Positions 41,381 to 49,875 of a stretch of DNA of 64,000 nt are shown piece after piece (the first letter of the stretch is position 1; each line of letters opens with the position of its first letter). The position numbers and the translations under genes are program-made. Below the pieces are notes generated by a model, which saw nothing but the letters and a program-made list of their open reading frames with translations, had not been told where the DNA came from and did no database searches. This stretch comes from Flavobacterium sp. UBA7663 (GTDB lineage: Bacteria > Bacteroidota > Bacteroidia > Flavobacteriales > Flavobacteriaceae): positions 202,996 through 266,995 of the forward strand of contig NZ_DLHR01000020.1 in the NCBI RefSeq assembly GCF_002483315.1, written 5' to 3'.

Positions 41381-41962
41381 ATGCACGAAAAATTAATAGC
41401 CTATATAAACCAACATACATCTTCACCTCTTTCTAAAGAAGAAGAAGATTTAGTTATTGCCACTTTTCAACCTAAAAAGCTTAGAAAAAAGCAATATTTT
41501 TTACAAGAAGGTGATGTTTGTAAGTTCGCTGGATTTATTGTTAAGGGTGCAATGCGTCAATATAGTGTTGACGATAAAGGCGCTGAACATATAGTACATC
41601 TTTATATCGAAAACTATTGGGCAAATGACCGTGAAAGTTCCACTATGCTTACTCCATCCAAATATAATATTGATGCTTGGGAAGATACAGATTTATTAAT
41701 TATTACAAGGGCAGAAATGTTAGATTTAATGGAAAAGATACCTGCTTTAGTTCAAATGATTCGTTCAATGGATGAGAGAAATGCAATAGCAAATCAAAGA
41801 AGATTAAATGCAACTTTGAGTACAACTGCAGAGAAGCGTTATGATGAATTTGCTAAAAATCATCCACAATTTATTCAACGATTTCCACAACATCTAATAG
41901 CGTCATTTTTAGGAATAACTAAAGAAACCCTAAGTAGAATAAGGAAACAATCATTAAAATAA
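41381..41962 (+). CDS. Second Crp/Fnr-family regulator of this region
   Basis: 193 residues, paralogous to the regulator at 39316 (same length; KKQYFLQEGDVCKFAGFIVKGAMRQYSV; C-terminal HTH with LIASFLGITKETLSRIRKQSLK). No Fe-S cysteines. It stands at the head of the gene series 42107-44196 in which three identical-plan promoter cassettes recur, and is the likely regulator of these. Confidence 0.88.
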   Translation: MHEKLIAYINQHTSSPLSKEEEDLVIATFQPKKLRKKQYFLQEGDVCKFAGFIVKGAMRQYSVDDKGAEHIVHLYIENYWANDRESSTMLTPSKYNIDAWEDTDLLIITRAEMLDLMEKIPALVQMIRSMDERNAIANQRRLNATLSTTAEKRYDEFAKNHPQFIQRFPQHLIASFLGITKETLSRIRKQSLK

Positions 41963-41986
41963 TATAAAGTTTTTATCCATTTATAA

Positions 41987-42061
41987 AAAACCGTTGATAA
42001 ATATCAACGGTTTTTTTTATCAAATCTCATTGTTATAGAATTACTTTCTAATGCAACTTTG
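41987..42061 (+). repeat. Terminator-operator-promoter cassette, copy A
   Basis: Hairpin AACCGTTGATA/TATCAACGGTT (41989-41999, 42002-42012) with a T8 run ends the regulator transcript. It is followed by the conserved box ATCAAATCTCATTG (42019-42032) and a -7-like CAACTTTG ending at 42061. The centre of the box (CAAA|TCTC) is 36.5 bp from the -7 end. Drives the NTF2-like gene. Confidence 0.75.
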
Positions 42062-42106
42062 CCTTATCAAATTAGAAAATAAAATAACATTAAAATTGAA
42101 ACAAAA

Positions 42107-42538
42107 ATGGAAAATTTAAAAAACACACCAGCAACCCAATTATTACAAAATAGTTTAGATACTTTTCTTGCTAAAGATATGATAGCTTGGTCTGAGCTTT
42201 GTGCGGAAGATGTAGTTGCAGAATTCCCTTTTGCCCCAGAAGGCGCTCAATCACGATTTGAAGGTCGTGATGCACTATATGCTTATTTAAAAGATTACCC
42301 AAGTTACATTGATGTAAAATCTCTTCCTACTTTAAAAATTTACCCTACAAATGATGAAAATGTAGCTATTGCAGAGTGGAGTGCATCAGGTGTTGTAATT
42401 GGTAATGGTAATCCTTATGAAATGAGTTATGCAACTTTCGTAACTTTTAGAGATGGACTTATTGTAAACTATCGTGAATACTGGAACCCACAAGCATTTA
42501 TGAAAGCAATGAGTGGTGGAAGTTTTGCTGCTGAATAA
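42107..42538 (+). CDS. NTF2/SnoaL-like protein
   Basis: A 143-residue cytoplasmic protein of the SnoaL/NTF2 superfamily (LLQNSLDTFLAKDMIAWSELCAEDVVAEFPFAPEG, RFEGRDALYAYLKDY, ATFVTFRDGLIVNYREYWNPQAFMKAM). Such proteins occur with oxidoreductases of secondary metabolism or detoxification. It stands alone between two promoter cassettes. Confidence 0.85.
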   Translation: MENLKNTPATQLLQNSLDTFLAKDMIAWSELCAEDVVAEFPFAPEGAQSRFEGRDALYAYLKDYPSYIDVKSLPTLKIYPTNDENVAIAEWSASGVVIGNGNPYEMSYATFVTFRDGLIVNYREYWNPQAFMKAMSGGSFAAE

Positions 42539-42550
42539 CTCAATCTAATT

Positions 42551-42625
42551 AAAACCGTTGATAAATGTCAACGGTTTTTTTTATCAAATCTCATTGTTGT
42601 GAGGCTTACTTGTATCGCAAATTTG
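42551..42625 (+). repeat. Terminator-operator-promoter cassette, copy B
   Basis: Hairpin AAAACCGTTGA/TCAACGGTTTT (42551-42561, 42568-42578), box ATCAAATCTCATTG (42583-42596) and -7-like CAAATTTG ending at 42625. The box centre lies again 36.5 bp before the -7 end. Drives the quinone oxidoreductase gene. Confidence 0.75.
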
Positions 42626-42661
42626 CCTATCAAATTAAATTTAATCAAATAAAAAAATCAA

Positions 42662-43663
42662 ATGAATACAAAATTATCAAAAACAGTTGTTTTTCACGAG
42701 GCAGGTGCTCCTGAAGTATTAAAAGTAGAACAAATAGAAGTAGCTTTTCCAGCTGCTCAAGAAGTAAGAATACAAGTTGAATCAATTGGAATTAATAGAG
42801 CAGATGCTATGTACCGTCAAGGAATGTATATTGAAAATCCTATTTTTCCAGCACAAATAGGTTATGAAGCGGCTGGAATTATAGAGGCAGTTGGTGATGA
42901 CGTTAAGCACTTAGCAGTTGGTGATGTCGTAAATGTTATTCCAGGTTTTTCATTACACAATTATGCTTCTTATGGTGAATATATTAATATGCCAGCCTAT
43001 GCCGTTCACAAATATCCTTCTAATCTGACTTTTGATGAAGCTGCTTCTGTTTGGACAAGTTATTTAACAATGTATGGAATGGTAGTACATTCAGGTCAAT
43101 TAAAGGCAGGTCAATTTGCTTTAATTAATGCTGCTTCAAGCAGTGCGGGTTTGGCAGCTATTCAAATGACAAACTATGTTGGTGGAATTGCTATTGCACT
43201 AACTACTTCACCTAAGAAAAAGGAAGCTTTACTGAAAGCTGGGGCAGCTCATGTAATTGTAACATCGGAACAAGATATTGCAACTGAAGTTTTAAAGATT
43301 ACTGATAATGTAGGCGCACATTTAATTTTAGATCCTGTTGTGGGAGCTAAATTCAGCAATCTATTAAGTTCTGTAGCCGAAAACGGAAAAGTATTTGTTT
43401 ATGGTGCCTTAAGTCATGAACCAGCAAGTTTTCCAGCATTTGATGTTTTAATGAAAACACCAACCATTAGAGGGTATTCTGCCATTGAGGTAATGGGAAA
43501 TATGGAAGTTTTGATGCAAGCCATCACTTTTATTGATAAAGGATTATTAGAAGAAAAATTAAAACCAGTTATCGATAAAACTTTTAACATTAATGACATC
43601 ATTGCTTCTCATAATTATCTAGAATCTAACCAACAATTTGGAAAAATTGTAGTAAAAATATAG
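42662..43663 (+). CDS. Zinc-independent alcohol dehydrogenase / quinone oxidoreductase (MDR family)
   Basis: 333 residues with the MDR layout: N-terminal GroES-like domain (EVRIQVESIGINRADAMYRQGMY, IGYEAAGIIEAVGDDVKHLAVGD) and a nucleotide-binding domain (FALINAASSSAGLAAIQMTN). Catalytic zinc cysteines are missing, pointing to NADPH-dependent quinone or enone reduction. It fits the surrounding electrophile-handling genes. Confidence 0.88.
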   Translation: MNTKLSKTVVFHEAGAPEVLKVEQIEVAFPAAQEVRIQVESIGINRADAMYRQGMYIENPIFPAQIGYEAAGIIEAVGDDVKHLAVGDVVNVIPGFSLHNYASYGEYINMPAYAVHKYPSNLTFDEAASVWTSYLTMYGMVVHSGQLKAGQFALINAASSSAGLAAIQMTNYVGGIAIALTTSPKKKEALLKAGAAHVIVTSEQDIATEVLKITDNVGAHLILDPVVGAKFSNLLSSVAENGKVFVYGALSHEPASFPAFDVLMKTPTIRGYSAIEVMGNMEVLMQAITFIDKGLLEEKLKPVIDKTFNINDIIASHNYLESNQQFGKIVVKI

Positions 43664-43686
43664 TTGTCGTAAAACCTAATAAAACT

Positions 43687-43762
43687 AAAAACCGTTGACA
43701 TTTATCAACGGTTTTTTTTATCATATCTCATCGCTTTCAGGTTTGTTTTAGATGCAACTTTA
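43687..43762 (+). repeat. Terminator-operator-promoter cassette, copy C
   Basis: Hairpin AAACCGTTGA/TCAACGGTTT (43688-43697, 43705-43714), box ATCATATCTCATCG (43720-43733) and -7-like CAACTTTA ending at 43762, in the same register (36.5 bp). Drives the DoxX gene and perhaps the genes behind it. Confidence 0.72.
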
Positions 43763-43806
43763 CATCATAGAAATTAAAAAAAATAACATTTAAAAATTAA
43801 AAAAAA

Positions 43807-44196
43807 ATGAAAACAAACAAAATTATTTATTGGACAACAACTGGAATTATTAGTGCTATGATGCTTTTTAGTGCATTTGGTTATTTTACTAATCCTGATA
43901 TGAAAGCGGCATTCGTGCATTTAGGATTTCCAGATTATTTCAGAATTGAATTAGGCGTATTGAAAGTCTTAGGTGCTTTAGCTTTATTACTTCCAATGGT
44001 TTCAAATAAGATAAAATCATTTGCTTATTTCGGATTTGCTATAACTTTCCTTTCTGCATTTATTGCACATATTTCAGTTGGTGATGCTATGTCTGTTGCT
44101 ATTCCACCAATTGTATTTTTAGTGATTTTGGTTGTATCCTATTATTTCCAGAACAAATTAAATAATAATGAAGCAAGTAATGAAAAAGCAAACTAG
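43807..44196 (+). CDS. DoxX-family membrane protein
   Basis: 129 residues, four predicted helices, with the DoxX-like pattern SAFGYFTNPDMKAAFVHLGFPDYFRIELGVLKVLGALALL. DoxX-like proteins are small membrane redox-associated proteins. Its end overlaps the pirin gene start. Confidence 0.85.
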   Translation: MKTNKIIYWTTTGIISAMMLFSAFGYFTNPDMKAAFVHLGFPDYFRIELGVLKVLGALALLLPMVSNKIKSFAYFGFAITFLSAFIAHISVGDAMSVAIPPIVFLVILVVSYYFQNKLNNNEASNEKAN

Positions 44197-45055
44197 TTTT
44201 TCAACAAAAGGATACAGAGCCGATTTAGGACCTTTGACAATTAATCGATTATTGCCTAATCGTTATGCTGATAAAGTTGGACCTTTTGTTTTTCTTGATT
44301 ATGTAGCTCCTGCAATTAAAAAGACAATTACTAAAAATGGGATGGGAGCACATCCGCATAGGGGAATTGCAACATTAACTTATATTCTCCAAGGTGAAGT
44401 AGAACATTTTGATAGTGCTGGTCATACAGGCGAAATACATTCTGGTGGTGCACAATGGATGAAAGCTGGTAATGGAATTATCCACGATGAGAATTTTAAT
44501 TATGATTCTCTTACTGATAGTAAATACGTTCATGGTTTTCAATTTTGGATTAATCTTCCTGCAAAAATAAAAGCAGAAAGCCCAGCTCATATTGCTATCC
44601 AAGCAGAGGAAATACCTATGAAGAAACTGTCAAACAATAGCGGTTGGATTAAAGTGATTGTAGGTAATTATGAAGGATTGAATTCTAAAATTCCAAATTA
44701 TTCCGAACAGTTTCTATATCATATTCAATTGGAAGCAGGTAAAGAATTTTCGATTAACATGGTTGAAAAAACGGAAGTCGCAGCTTTTTTACCTACTAAA
44801 AATGCTCTTCTTAATGATGAAGAATTTCAAGCAGGAGAGTTTATCGAATTTGGAAGAAATGCAGGCGAAATAGAAATTAAAAACACGTCTAATACTGCGA
44901 TTGAGGTGTTATTATTTGGAGGAGAAGAATACACTGAACCAATAGTAGCTGAAGGACCATTTGTAATGAATACGTTAGGTGAAATTGCGGAGGCATACCG
45001 AGATTTTTACGCAGGAAAATATGGAGAAATCAAATTAATTAAAAAAAGTGCTTAA
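44180..45055 (+). CDS. Pirin-family bicupin
   Basis: About 291 residues from ATG 44180 (an ATG at 44168 adds four). Pirin hallmarks: VGPFVFLDYVAP, GMGAHPHRGIATLTYILQGEVEHFDSAG with metal-binding His, and GNGIIHDE; C-terminal second cupin and FYAGKYGEI end. Bacterial pirins are quercetinase-like or modulate stress enzymes. It overlaps DoxX and is followed one base later by the flavin oxidoreductase gene. Confidence 0.93.
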   Translation: MKKQTSFSTKGYRADLGPLTINRLLPNRYADKVGPFVFLDYVAPAIKKTITKNGMGAHPHRGIATLTYILQGEVEHFDSAGHTGEIHSGGAQWMKAGNGIIHDENFNYDSLTDSKYVHGFQFWINLPAKIKAESPAHIAIQAEEIPMKKLSNNSGWIKVIVGNYEGLNSKIPNYSEQFLYHIQLEAGKEFSINMVEKTEVAAFLPTKNALLNDEEFQAGEFIEFGRNAGEIEIKNTSNTAIEVLLFGGEEYTEPIVAEGPFVMNTLGEIAEAYRDFYAGKYGEIKLIKKSA

Positions 45056-45056
45056 A

Positions 45057-46136
45057 ATGAAATTATTAGTACCAAATCAAATAGGAAACTTAAAATTTAA
45101 AAATAGTATAGCAATGGCACCGATGACTCGAGCTCGTGGTGAAGGTAACGGAATTGCTAATAATCTAACGGCTTTGTATTACACACAAAGGTCGAGTGCG
45201 GGATTAATAATAACAGAAGGGATAAATATTTCAGAACAAGCATTAGGGAGTCCATTCACTTTAGGAATTTATACCGAAGATCAAATAGCTGGATGGAAAA
45301 AAGTCACCGATGCAGTTCATCAAAAGGGCGGTAAAATTTTTGCTCAACTTTGGCATACTGGTCGAGTTGCTCATTCAGTAGATAAAATGGGAAATCTACC
45401 AGTTGCTCCATCAGCTATTGCAATTGAAGGACAACAACATTTTTCGTCTCAAGGTCTTTTGGATTATGAAATTCCAAGAGCTTTAGAAACAGCTGAAGTA
45501 AAAGTAGTTATTCAAGATTACAAGCAAGCTGCTATCAATGCAATGAAAGCAGGTTTTGATGGAGTTGAATTGCATGCTGCTACAGGATATTTACCAAACC
45601 AATTCTTAGCTGAAAGTTCAAATTTTCGTACAGATCAGTATGGTGGTAATATTGAAAATCGCAGTCGCTTTATTTTGGAAATAATGCAAGAAATGGTAAC
45701 AGCTATTGGTGTTGATAAAGTAGGAATTAAGCTATCTCCAAGCGTGCCCTACAATAGTATTTTACATAGTAATCCACTTGAAGACTATACTTATTTGATA
45801 GAAAAATTGAATGTATTACCATTAGCATACATTCATCTTATGAATGCGCTATTTCTACCTGAAAATGGATTACCTCAATACCCAAGAGATGTAATAGGAA
45901 CATTGGGTAAGCTAACCAAACACTTTTTAATTGCAAATGCGGGTTATACACGTGAAACAGGAGAACAAGAATTAGAAAAAGGAATTGCAAACATGATTTC
46001 ATTTGGAGTGTCTTTTATCGCAAATCCCGATTTGGTAAAACGTTTTGAACTTAACGCTGAACTCAATGAAGCCGACCGTACTACATTTTATGGAGGAAAT
46101 GAAAAAGGTTATACCGATTATTCGGTTTTAGCATAG
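45057..46136 (+). CDS. Old yellow enzyme-type NADH:flavin oxidoreductase / ene-reductase
   Basis: 359 residues from ATG 45057 (a GTG at 45048 lies in the pirin gene). TIM-barrel FMN enzyme: MAPMTRARG, AQLWHTGRVAH, the catalytic region FDGVELHAATGYLPNQFL (His/Ala variant of the His-Asn pair), YGGNIENRSRF, SFGVSFIANPDLVKR. It reduces activated alkenes or nitro compounds with NAD(P)H. Note HAATGY where many relatives have HAANGYLxxQF. Confidence 0.93.
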   Translation: MKLLVPNQIGNLKFKNSIAMAPMTRARGEGNGIANNLTALYYTQRSSAGLIITEGINISEQALGSPFTLGIYTEDQIAGWKKVTDAVHQKGGKIFAQLWHTGRVAHSVDKMGNLPVAPSAIAIEGQQHFSSQGLLDYEIPRALETAEVKVVIQDYKQAAINAMKAGFDGVELHAATGYLPNQFLAESSNFRTDQYGGNIENRSRFILEIMQEMVTAIGVDKVGIKLSPSVPYNSILHSNPLEDYTYLIEKLNVLPLAYIHLMNALFLPENGLPQYPRDVIGTLGKLTKHFLIANAGYTRETGEQELEKGIANMISFGVSFIANPDLVKRFELNAELNEADRTTFYGGNEKGYTDYSVLA

Positions 46137-46209
46137 TTAAGAATGATTTACTTGGCATAATCTGTTCAAAATAAATCAAAAAGAATTTAACGATTAAAAA
46201 ATAAATCTT

Positions 46210-47739
46210 ATGAAAAATTCACAAAACCCTTCCGTTAATTATGATTTTATAATAGTTGGAGGTGGATCAGCAGGAGCTGTATTAGCATCACGTTTGAGTG
46301 AGAAAAGCAATCAAAATATTTTATTAATTGAAGGAGGGAAAGCCTATCCAGCCTCAGATTATCCTAGTGCAATTTCAAGTGCCAATAATCCTGGAGGAGA
46401 TGCAGAGCATAACTGGGGATTTCAATCGGAACCTACTACTTATGGAAACAAAATAGATTTACCACGAGGAAAAGTTTTAGGAGGGAGTTCTGCTATTAAT
46501 GGAGCAGCTGCTGTAAGAGCACGTTCACAAGATTTCAAAAACTGGAATCTTCCAGGTTGGTCTTATGAAGATGTTCTTCCTTATTTCAAAAAATTGGAAA
46601 CAAGTGATTCAGGTGACCCAGCAATACATGGTTTTGATGGTCCATTACCGATTCGTCAATTAGGAAAGAATGATTTAACTGCGGTTCAGGCAGCTTTTGT
46701 TGACTCAACAATCAATGTAGGCTACAAAGCCATCGAAGATTATGACGGAGCTGATGCTAATGGTGTTAGTCCTTATCGTATGAATGTATTAAATGGTGTG
46801 CGAGTAAATACAGGAATGGCCTATCTTAATGATATTGTTCGCAAACGTAAAAACCTTACGATTATATCAGAAGCAATTGTTGATAGGGTTTTGTTTGAAG
46901 GTAAAAAAGCAATTGGAATTTTATTGGAAAATGGAGAACAATTTTTTGCTAACGAAATTATACTTTCTGGTGGTACTTATGGGAGTGCAGCAATACTACT
47001 TCGTTCAGGTATAGGAACAAAAAGCGATTTAGAACAACTAGACATACCTGTTATTGCTAATCTTCCTGTAGGAAAGAATATGAAAGACCATCCTTTTCAT
47101 TATGCTGCTTTTGCACTACATAAAGAAATGGTGGACAAAATAACTCCTCCCATTGCTGCAAATCTATGGACATCAACATCTATTTCGAAAGAAGGAGAAT
47201 TAGACTTACACATTACGGCTACCCATCTTTTCCCACATGAATATAGCCCAACACAAATGGGTTTTGTCTTGGGAGTAGCAGTAACCACGCCAAACTCTAA
47301 AGGAAAAGTATGGATTGAAACAAAAGATCCAAACATCAATCCAAAAGTAGATTTAAATTTTTTGGATGACGAATACGATACTAAACGAATAATAGAAGGA
47401 GCTAAAATTGCAAGACAAATAGCCGCAATGCCTCCGTTTTCTAATTTTATTCATTCTGAACTAGCTCCTGGTATTTCAGTGCAAACAGATGAAGAATTGG
47501 AAATAGCCATTAAGCAAAATATCGCAAGTTACGCTCATCCTACAAGTAGTGCTCCGATGGGAGATATAAATTCTAAAGAAGCTGTTGTTGATTTAGAAGG
47601 AAAAGTTCATCACGTGGAATCACTTCGCATAGTTGATGCGTCTATTTTTCCAGATATTATTTCAGCAGCAACAAATATAACGGTAATTGCAGTTGCTGAA
47701 AAAATTGCTGATACAATAATAAAATCTCAAGTAAAATAA
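46210..47739 (+). CDS. GMC-family oxidoreductase (choline dehydrogenase-like)
   Basis: 509 residues: FAD-binding start (DFIIVGGGSAGAVLASRLSE), GMC signature 1 (LPRGKVLGGSSAINGA), signature 2 (GGTYGSAAILLRSGIG) and C-terminal catalytic region (SYAHPTSSAPMG, VDASIFPDIISAATNITVIAVAEKIAD). The substrate is an alcohol or polyol but cannot be named. An SDR gene follows after 10 bp. Confidence 0.93.
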   Translation: MKNSQNPSVNYDFIIVGGGSAGAVLASRLSEKSNQNILLIEGGKAYPASDYPSAISSANNPGGDAEHNWGFQSEPTTYGNKIDLPRGKVLGGSSAINGAAAVRARSQDFKNWNLPGWSYEDVLPYFKKLETSDSGDPAIHGFDGPLPIRQLGKNDLTAVQAAFVDSTINVGYKAIEDYDGADANGVSPYRMNVLNGVRVNTGMAYLNDIVRKRKNLTIISEAIVDRVLFEGKKAIGILLENGEQFFANEIILSGGTYGSAAILLRSGIGTKSDLEQLDIPVIANLPVGKNMKDHPFHYAAFALHKEMVDKITPPIAANLWTSTSISKEGELDLHITATHLFPHEYSPTQMGFVLGVAVTTPNSKGKVWIETKDPNINPKVDLNFLDDEYDTKRIIEGAKIARQIAAMPPFSNFIHSELAPGISVQTDEELEIAIKQNIASYAHPTSSAPMGDINSKEAVVDLEGKVHHVESLRIVDASIFPDIISAATNITVIAVAEKIADTIIKSQVK

Positions 47740-47749
47740 TTATCAAATT

Positions 47750-48496
47750 ATGACAACCTCAACAAAAAAAATAGCCTTGGTAACTGGAGCAGCAACAGGC
47801 ATTGGTCGTGCTATTGCAATACGTTTAGCGAAAGACGGAATCACGGTAGTCGTTAATTATATTGGCAATTCTTCATCAGCCGATGAAGTAGTTAATGAAA
47901 TTAAGAAAACTGGAGGAAACGCAGTTAGCTTTGAGGCAAATGTTGGTGTAGTTTCAGAAATCATTGGTCTTTTTGATGCTGTAATTCAAGAATTTGGAGG
48001 AATCGACATTGTAGTTGCTAATGCAGGAATAGCAAAAATGGGAATCCCGATTGCTGATGTTACAGAAGACGACTTCGATCGTATTAATGCTGTGAACTAT
48101 AAAGGAACTTATTTTGTTTTGCAACAAGCAGCCAAAAAAGTAAGAGATGGCGGAAGAATTATACAAATTTCCTCTACAAGTGCACTTTATCCAGCAGCAG
48201 GTCTTGGTATTTATTCTCCTAGTAAAGCAGCTGGAAAAGTAGTTACCGAAATCTTGGCACAAGAACTTGGTCATCGTCAAATATCAGTCAATAGTATTTT
48301 TCCAGGACCAACCAGAACGCCTATGATGGAAAAAGAAGTTTCTAATGAAGAAATGGAACGAATTGCTCAAGGAATGAATTTAGGAAGATTAGGTGAGCCA
48401 GAAGACATTGCTAGTGTAGTGGCATTTCTTGCAAGTGCTGAAGGAGGTTGGGTAAATGGGCAACAAATAATTGTAAACGGTGGTGGTAGAATTTAA
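47750..48496 (+). CDS. Short-chain dehydrogenase/reductase
   Basis: 248 residues, classical SDR: TGAATGIG cofactor motif, NAG motif (VVANAGIA), catalytic Ser-Tyr-Lys (SSTSALYPAAGLGIYSPSKAAGK), and the C-terminal GGWVNGQQIIVNGG. Likely FabG-like NADP-dependent ketone reductase. Probably in one transcript with the GMC gene. Confidence 0.93.
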   Translation: MTTSTKKIALVTGAATGIGRAIAIRLAKDGITVVVNYIGNSSSADEVVNEIKKTGGNAVSFEANVGVVSEIIGLFDAVIQEFGGIDIVVANAGIAKMGIPIADVTEDDFDRINAVNYKGTYFVLQQAAKKVRDGGRIIQISSTSALYPAAGLGIYSPSKAAGKVVTEILAQELGHRQISVNSIFPGPTRTPMMEKEVSNEEMERIAQGMNLGRLGEPEDIASVVAFLASAEGGWVNGQQIIVNGGGRI

Positions 48497-48563
48497 CTCA
48501 CAGCGTTAAAATAGTTTATAAGACCATAAGTCAACTAAATGATAAAACTATAAAGTATAAAAA

Positions 48564-49328
48564 ATGACAAATAATAATAAAATAGTCCTGTTAACAGGCG
48601 GAAGTCGAGGACTTGGTAAAGAATCGGCTATACAATTAGCAAAAAGTGGTTTTGATGTAATTATCACCTTTCATACAAATAAAAAGGATGCAGAAGATGT
48701 AGCAAATACAATAAGATACTTAGGGAAAAAATCAGCCACACTTCAGTTAGATGTTTCAAAATCAGAATCATTTGAAGGTTTCATTTCGAACCTAAAAGAA
48801 ACTTTAGAAAAAGATTTCAGTGAAACTAAGATTAATGCCTTAGTTAACAATGCTGGTTCGGCTTATTATGCTCCAATTGTTGAAACAACAGAAGCTGCTT
48901 TTGACGCTATGTCAAGTATTCATTTAAAGGCACCATTTTTTCTTACGCAAAAGCTCCTTCCATTGATTAAAGAAGGAGGAAGTATTGTTAATACATCTTC
49001 AGGTTTAGTACGCTTTAGTTATCCAAATTATGCTGCTTATGCTATAATGAAAGCAGGAATAGATTCTTTAACACGTTATCAAGCATTAGAATTTGGACCT
49101 TTAAAAATTAGGGTGAATTCTATAGCGCCTGGAGCTATTGAAACTGATTTTGGTGGAGGTGCTGTAAGAGATAATAAAGTTTTAAATGATATGATTGCTA
49201 ACAATACTGCTTTAGGCAGAGTTGGTTTACCTGATGATATTGGAAGTGTAGTTGCATTTTTATGTTCTGATGATTCAAAATGGATAAATGCACAGCGAAT
49301 TGAAGTGTCAGGAGGAATTCATATATAG
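48564..49328 (+). CDS. Short-chain dehydrogenase/reductase
   Basis: 254 residues, classical SDR: TGGSRGLG, NNAGSAYY, Ser and YxxxK (VNTSSGLVRFSYPNYAAYAIMKAG). Not a close duplicate of the preceding SDR. It ends a series of redox enzymes likely devoted to a common small-molecule pathway or detoxification. Confidence 0.92.
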   Translation: MTNNNKIVLLTGGSRGLGKESAIQLAKSGFDVIITFHTNKKDAEDVANTIRYLGKKSATLQLDVSKSESFEGFISNLKETLEKDFSETKINALVNNAGSAYYAPIVETTEAAFDAMSSIHLKAPFFLTQKLLPLIKEGGSIVNTSSGLVRFSYPNYAAYAIMKAGIDSLTRYQALEFGPLKIRVNSIAPGAIETDFGGGAVRDNKVLNDMIANNTALGRVGLPDDIGSVVAFLCSDDSKWINAQRIEVSGGIHI

Positions 49329-49404
49329 GGATTTTCTCATTATAAGTAAAAAATATACGTTTATAGATTAAATATTTTGAGATTTAATTTTAAAGAATTA
49401 CAAA

Positions 49405-49842
49405 ATGATGAAACCAAATAAAAGTTTTAAAAAGTCTCTTTTAGCAGGAATAATTGCTTCTGGTTTTGCATTGGTAATTAATGGAATTATGTTTTTTATA
49501 TTTTTTAGTAATGGAAAAATTTCAAATGGACTTAAAGTTGATGTTAGTGTACCATTAACGATGTTGAACGTTGTTTTTTCAAGTATTTTGCCCTGTTTAA
49601 TTGGTGCTTTGCTTTTTTTTACAATAAGAAAAATAACGAAGAGAGACTTTGGTATATTTATTTTTATTTCAATTTTTTATGTGCAATTATCTTTTCTCAA
49701 AGCATTTTTTTTAGAATCAGAATTCCAATATTACAATACATTTTATGCCATGATGCATTTAGTGGATATTATTTTGTTATTACATTTTATATACAATAAT
49801 GAAGGAAATTGTTTAAAGAAGTCTTTAACAATAAAAAAGTAA
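49405..49842 (+). CDS. Small four-helix membrane protein
   Basis: 145 residues with predicted helices at about 12-33, 46-70, 80-98 and 112-132 and a basic C-terminal tail. It resembles DUF6069-type membrane proteins but I would not insist. No catalytic motif is seen. It lies 33 bp before the GAF-HD gene and may be its first cotranscribed partner. Confidence 0.65.
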   Translation: MMKPNKSFKKSLLAGIIASGFALVINGIMFFIFFSNGKISNGLKVDVSVPLTMLNVVFSSILPCLIGALLFFTIRKITKRDFGIFIFISIFYVQLSFLKAFFLESEFQYYNTFYAMMHLVDIILLLHFIYNNEGNCLKKSLTIKK

Positions 49843-49875
49843 AATATTGCTTAAATTTGTTTTAAATACAATTCT

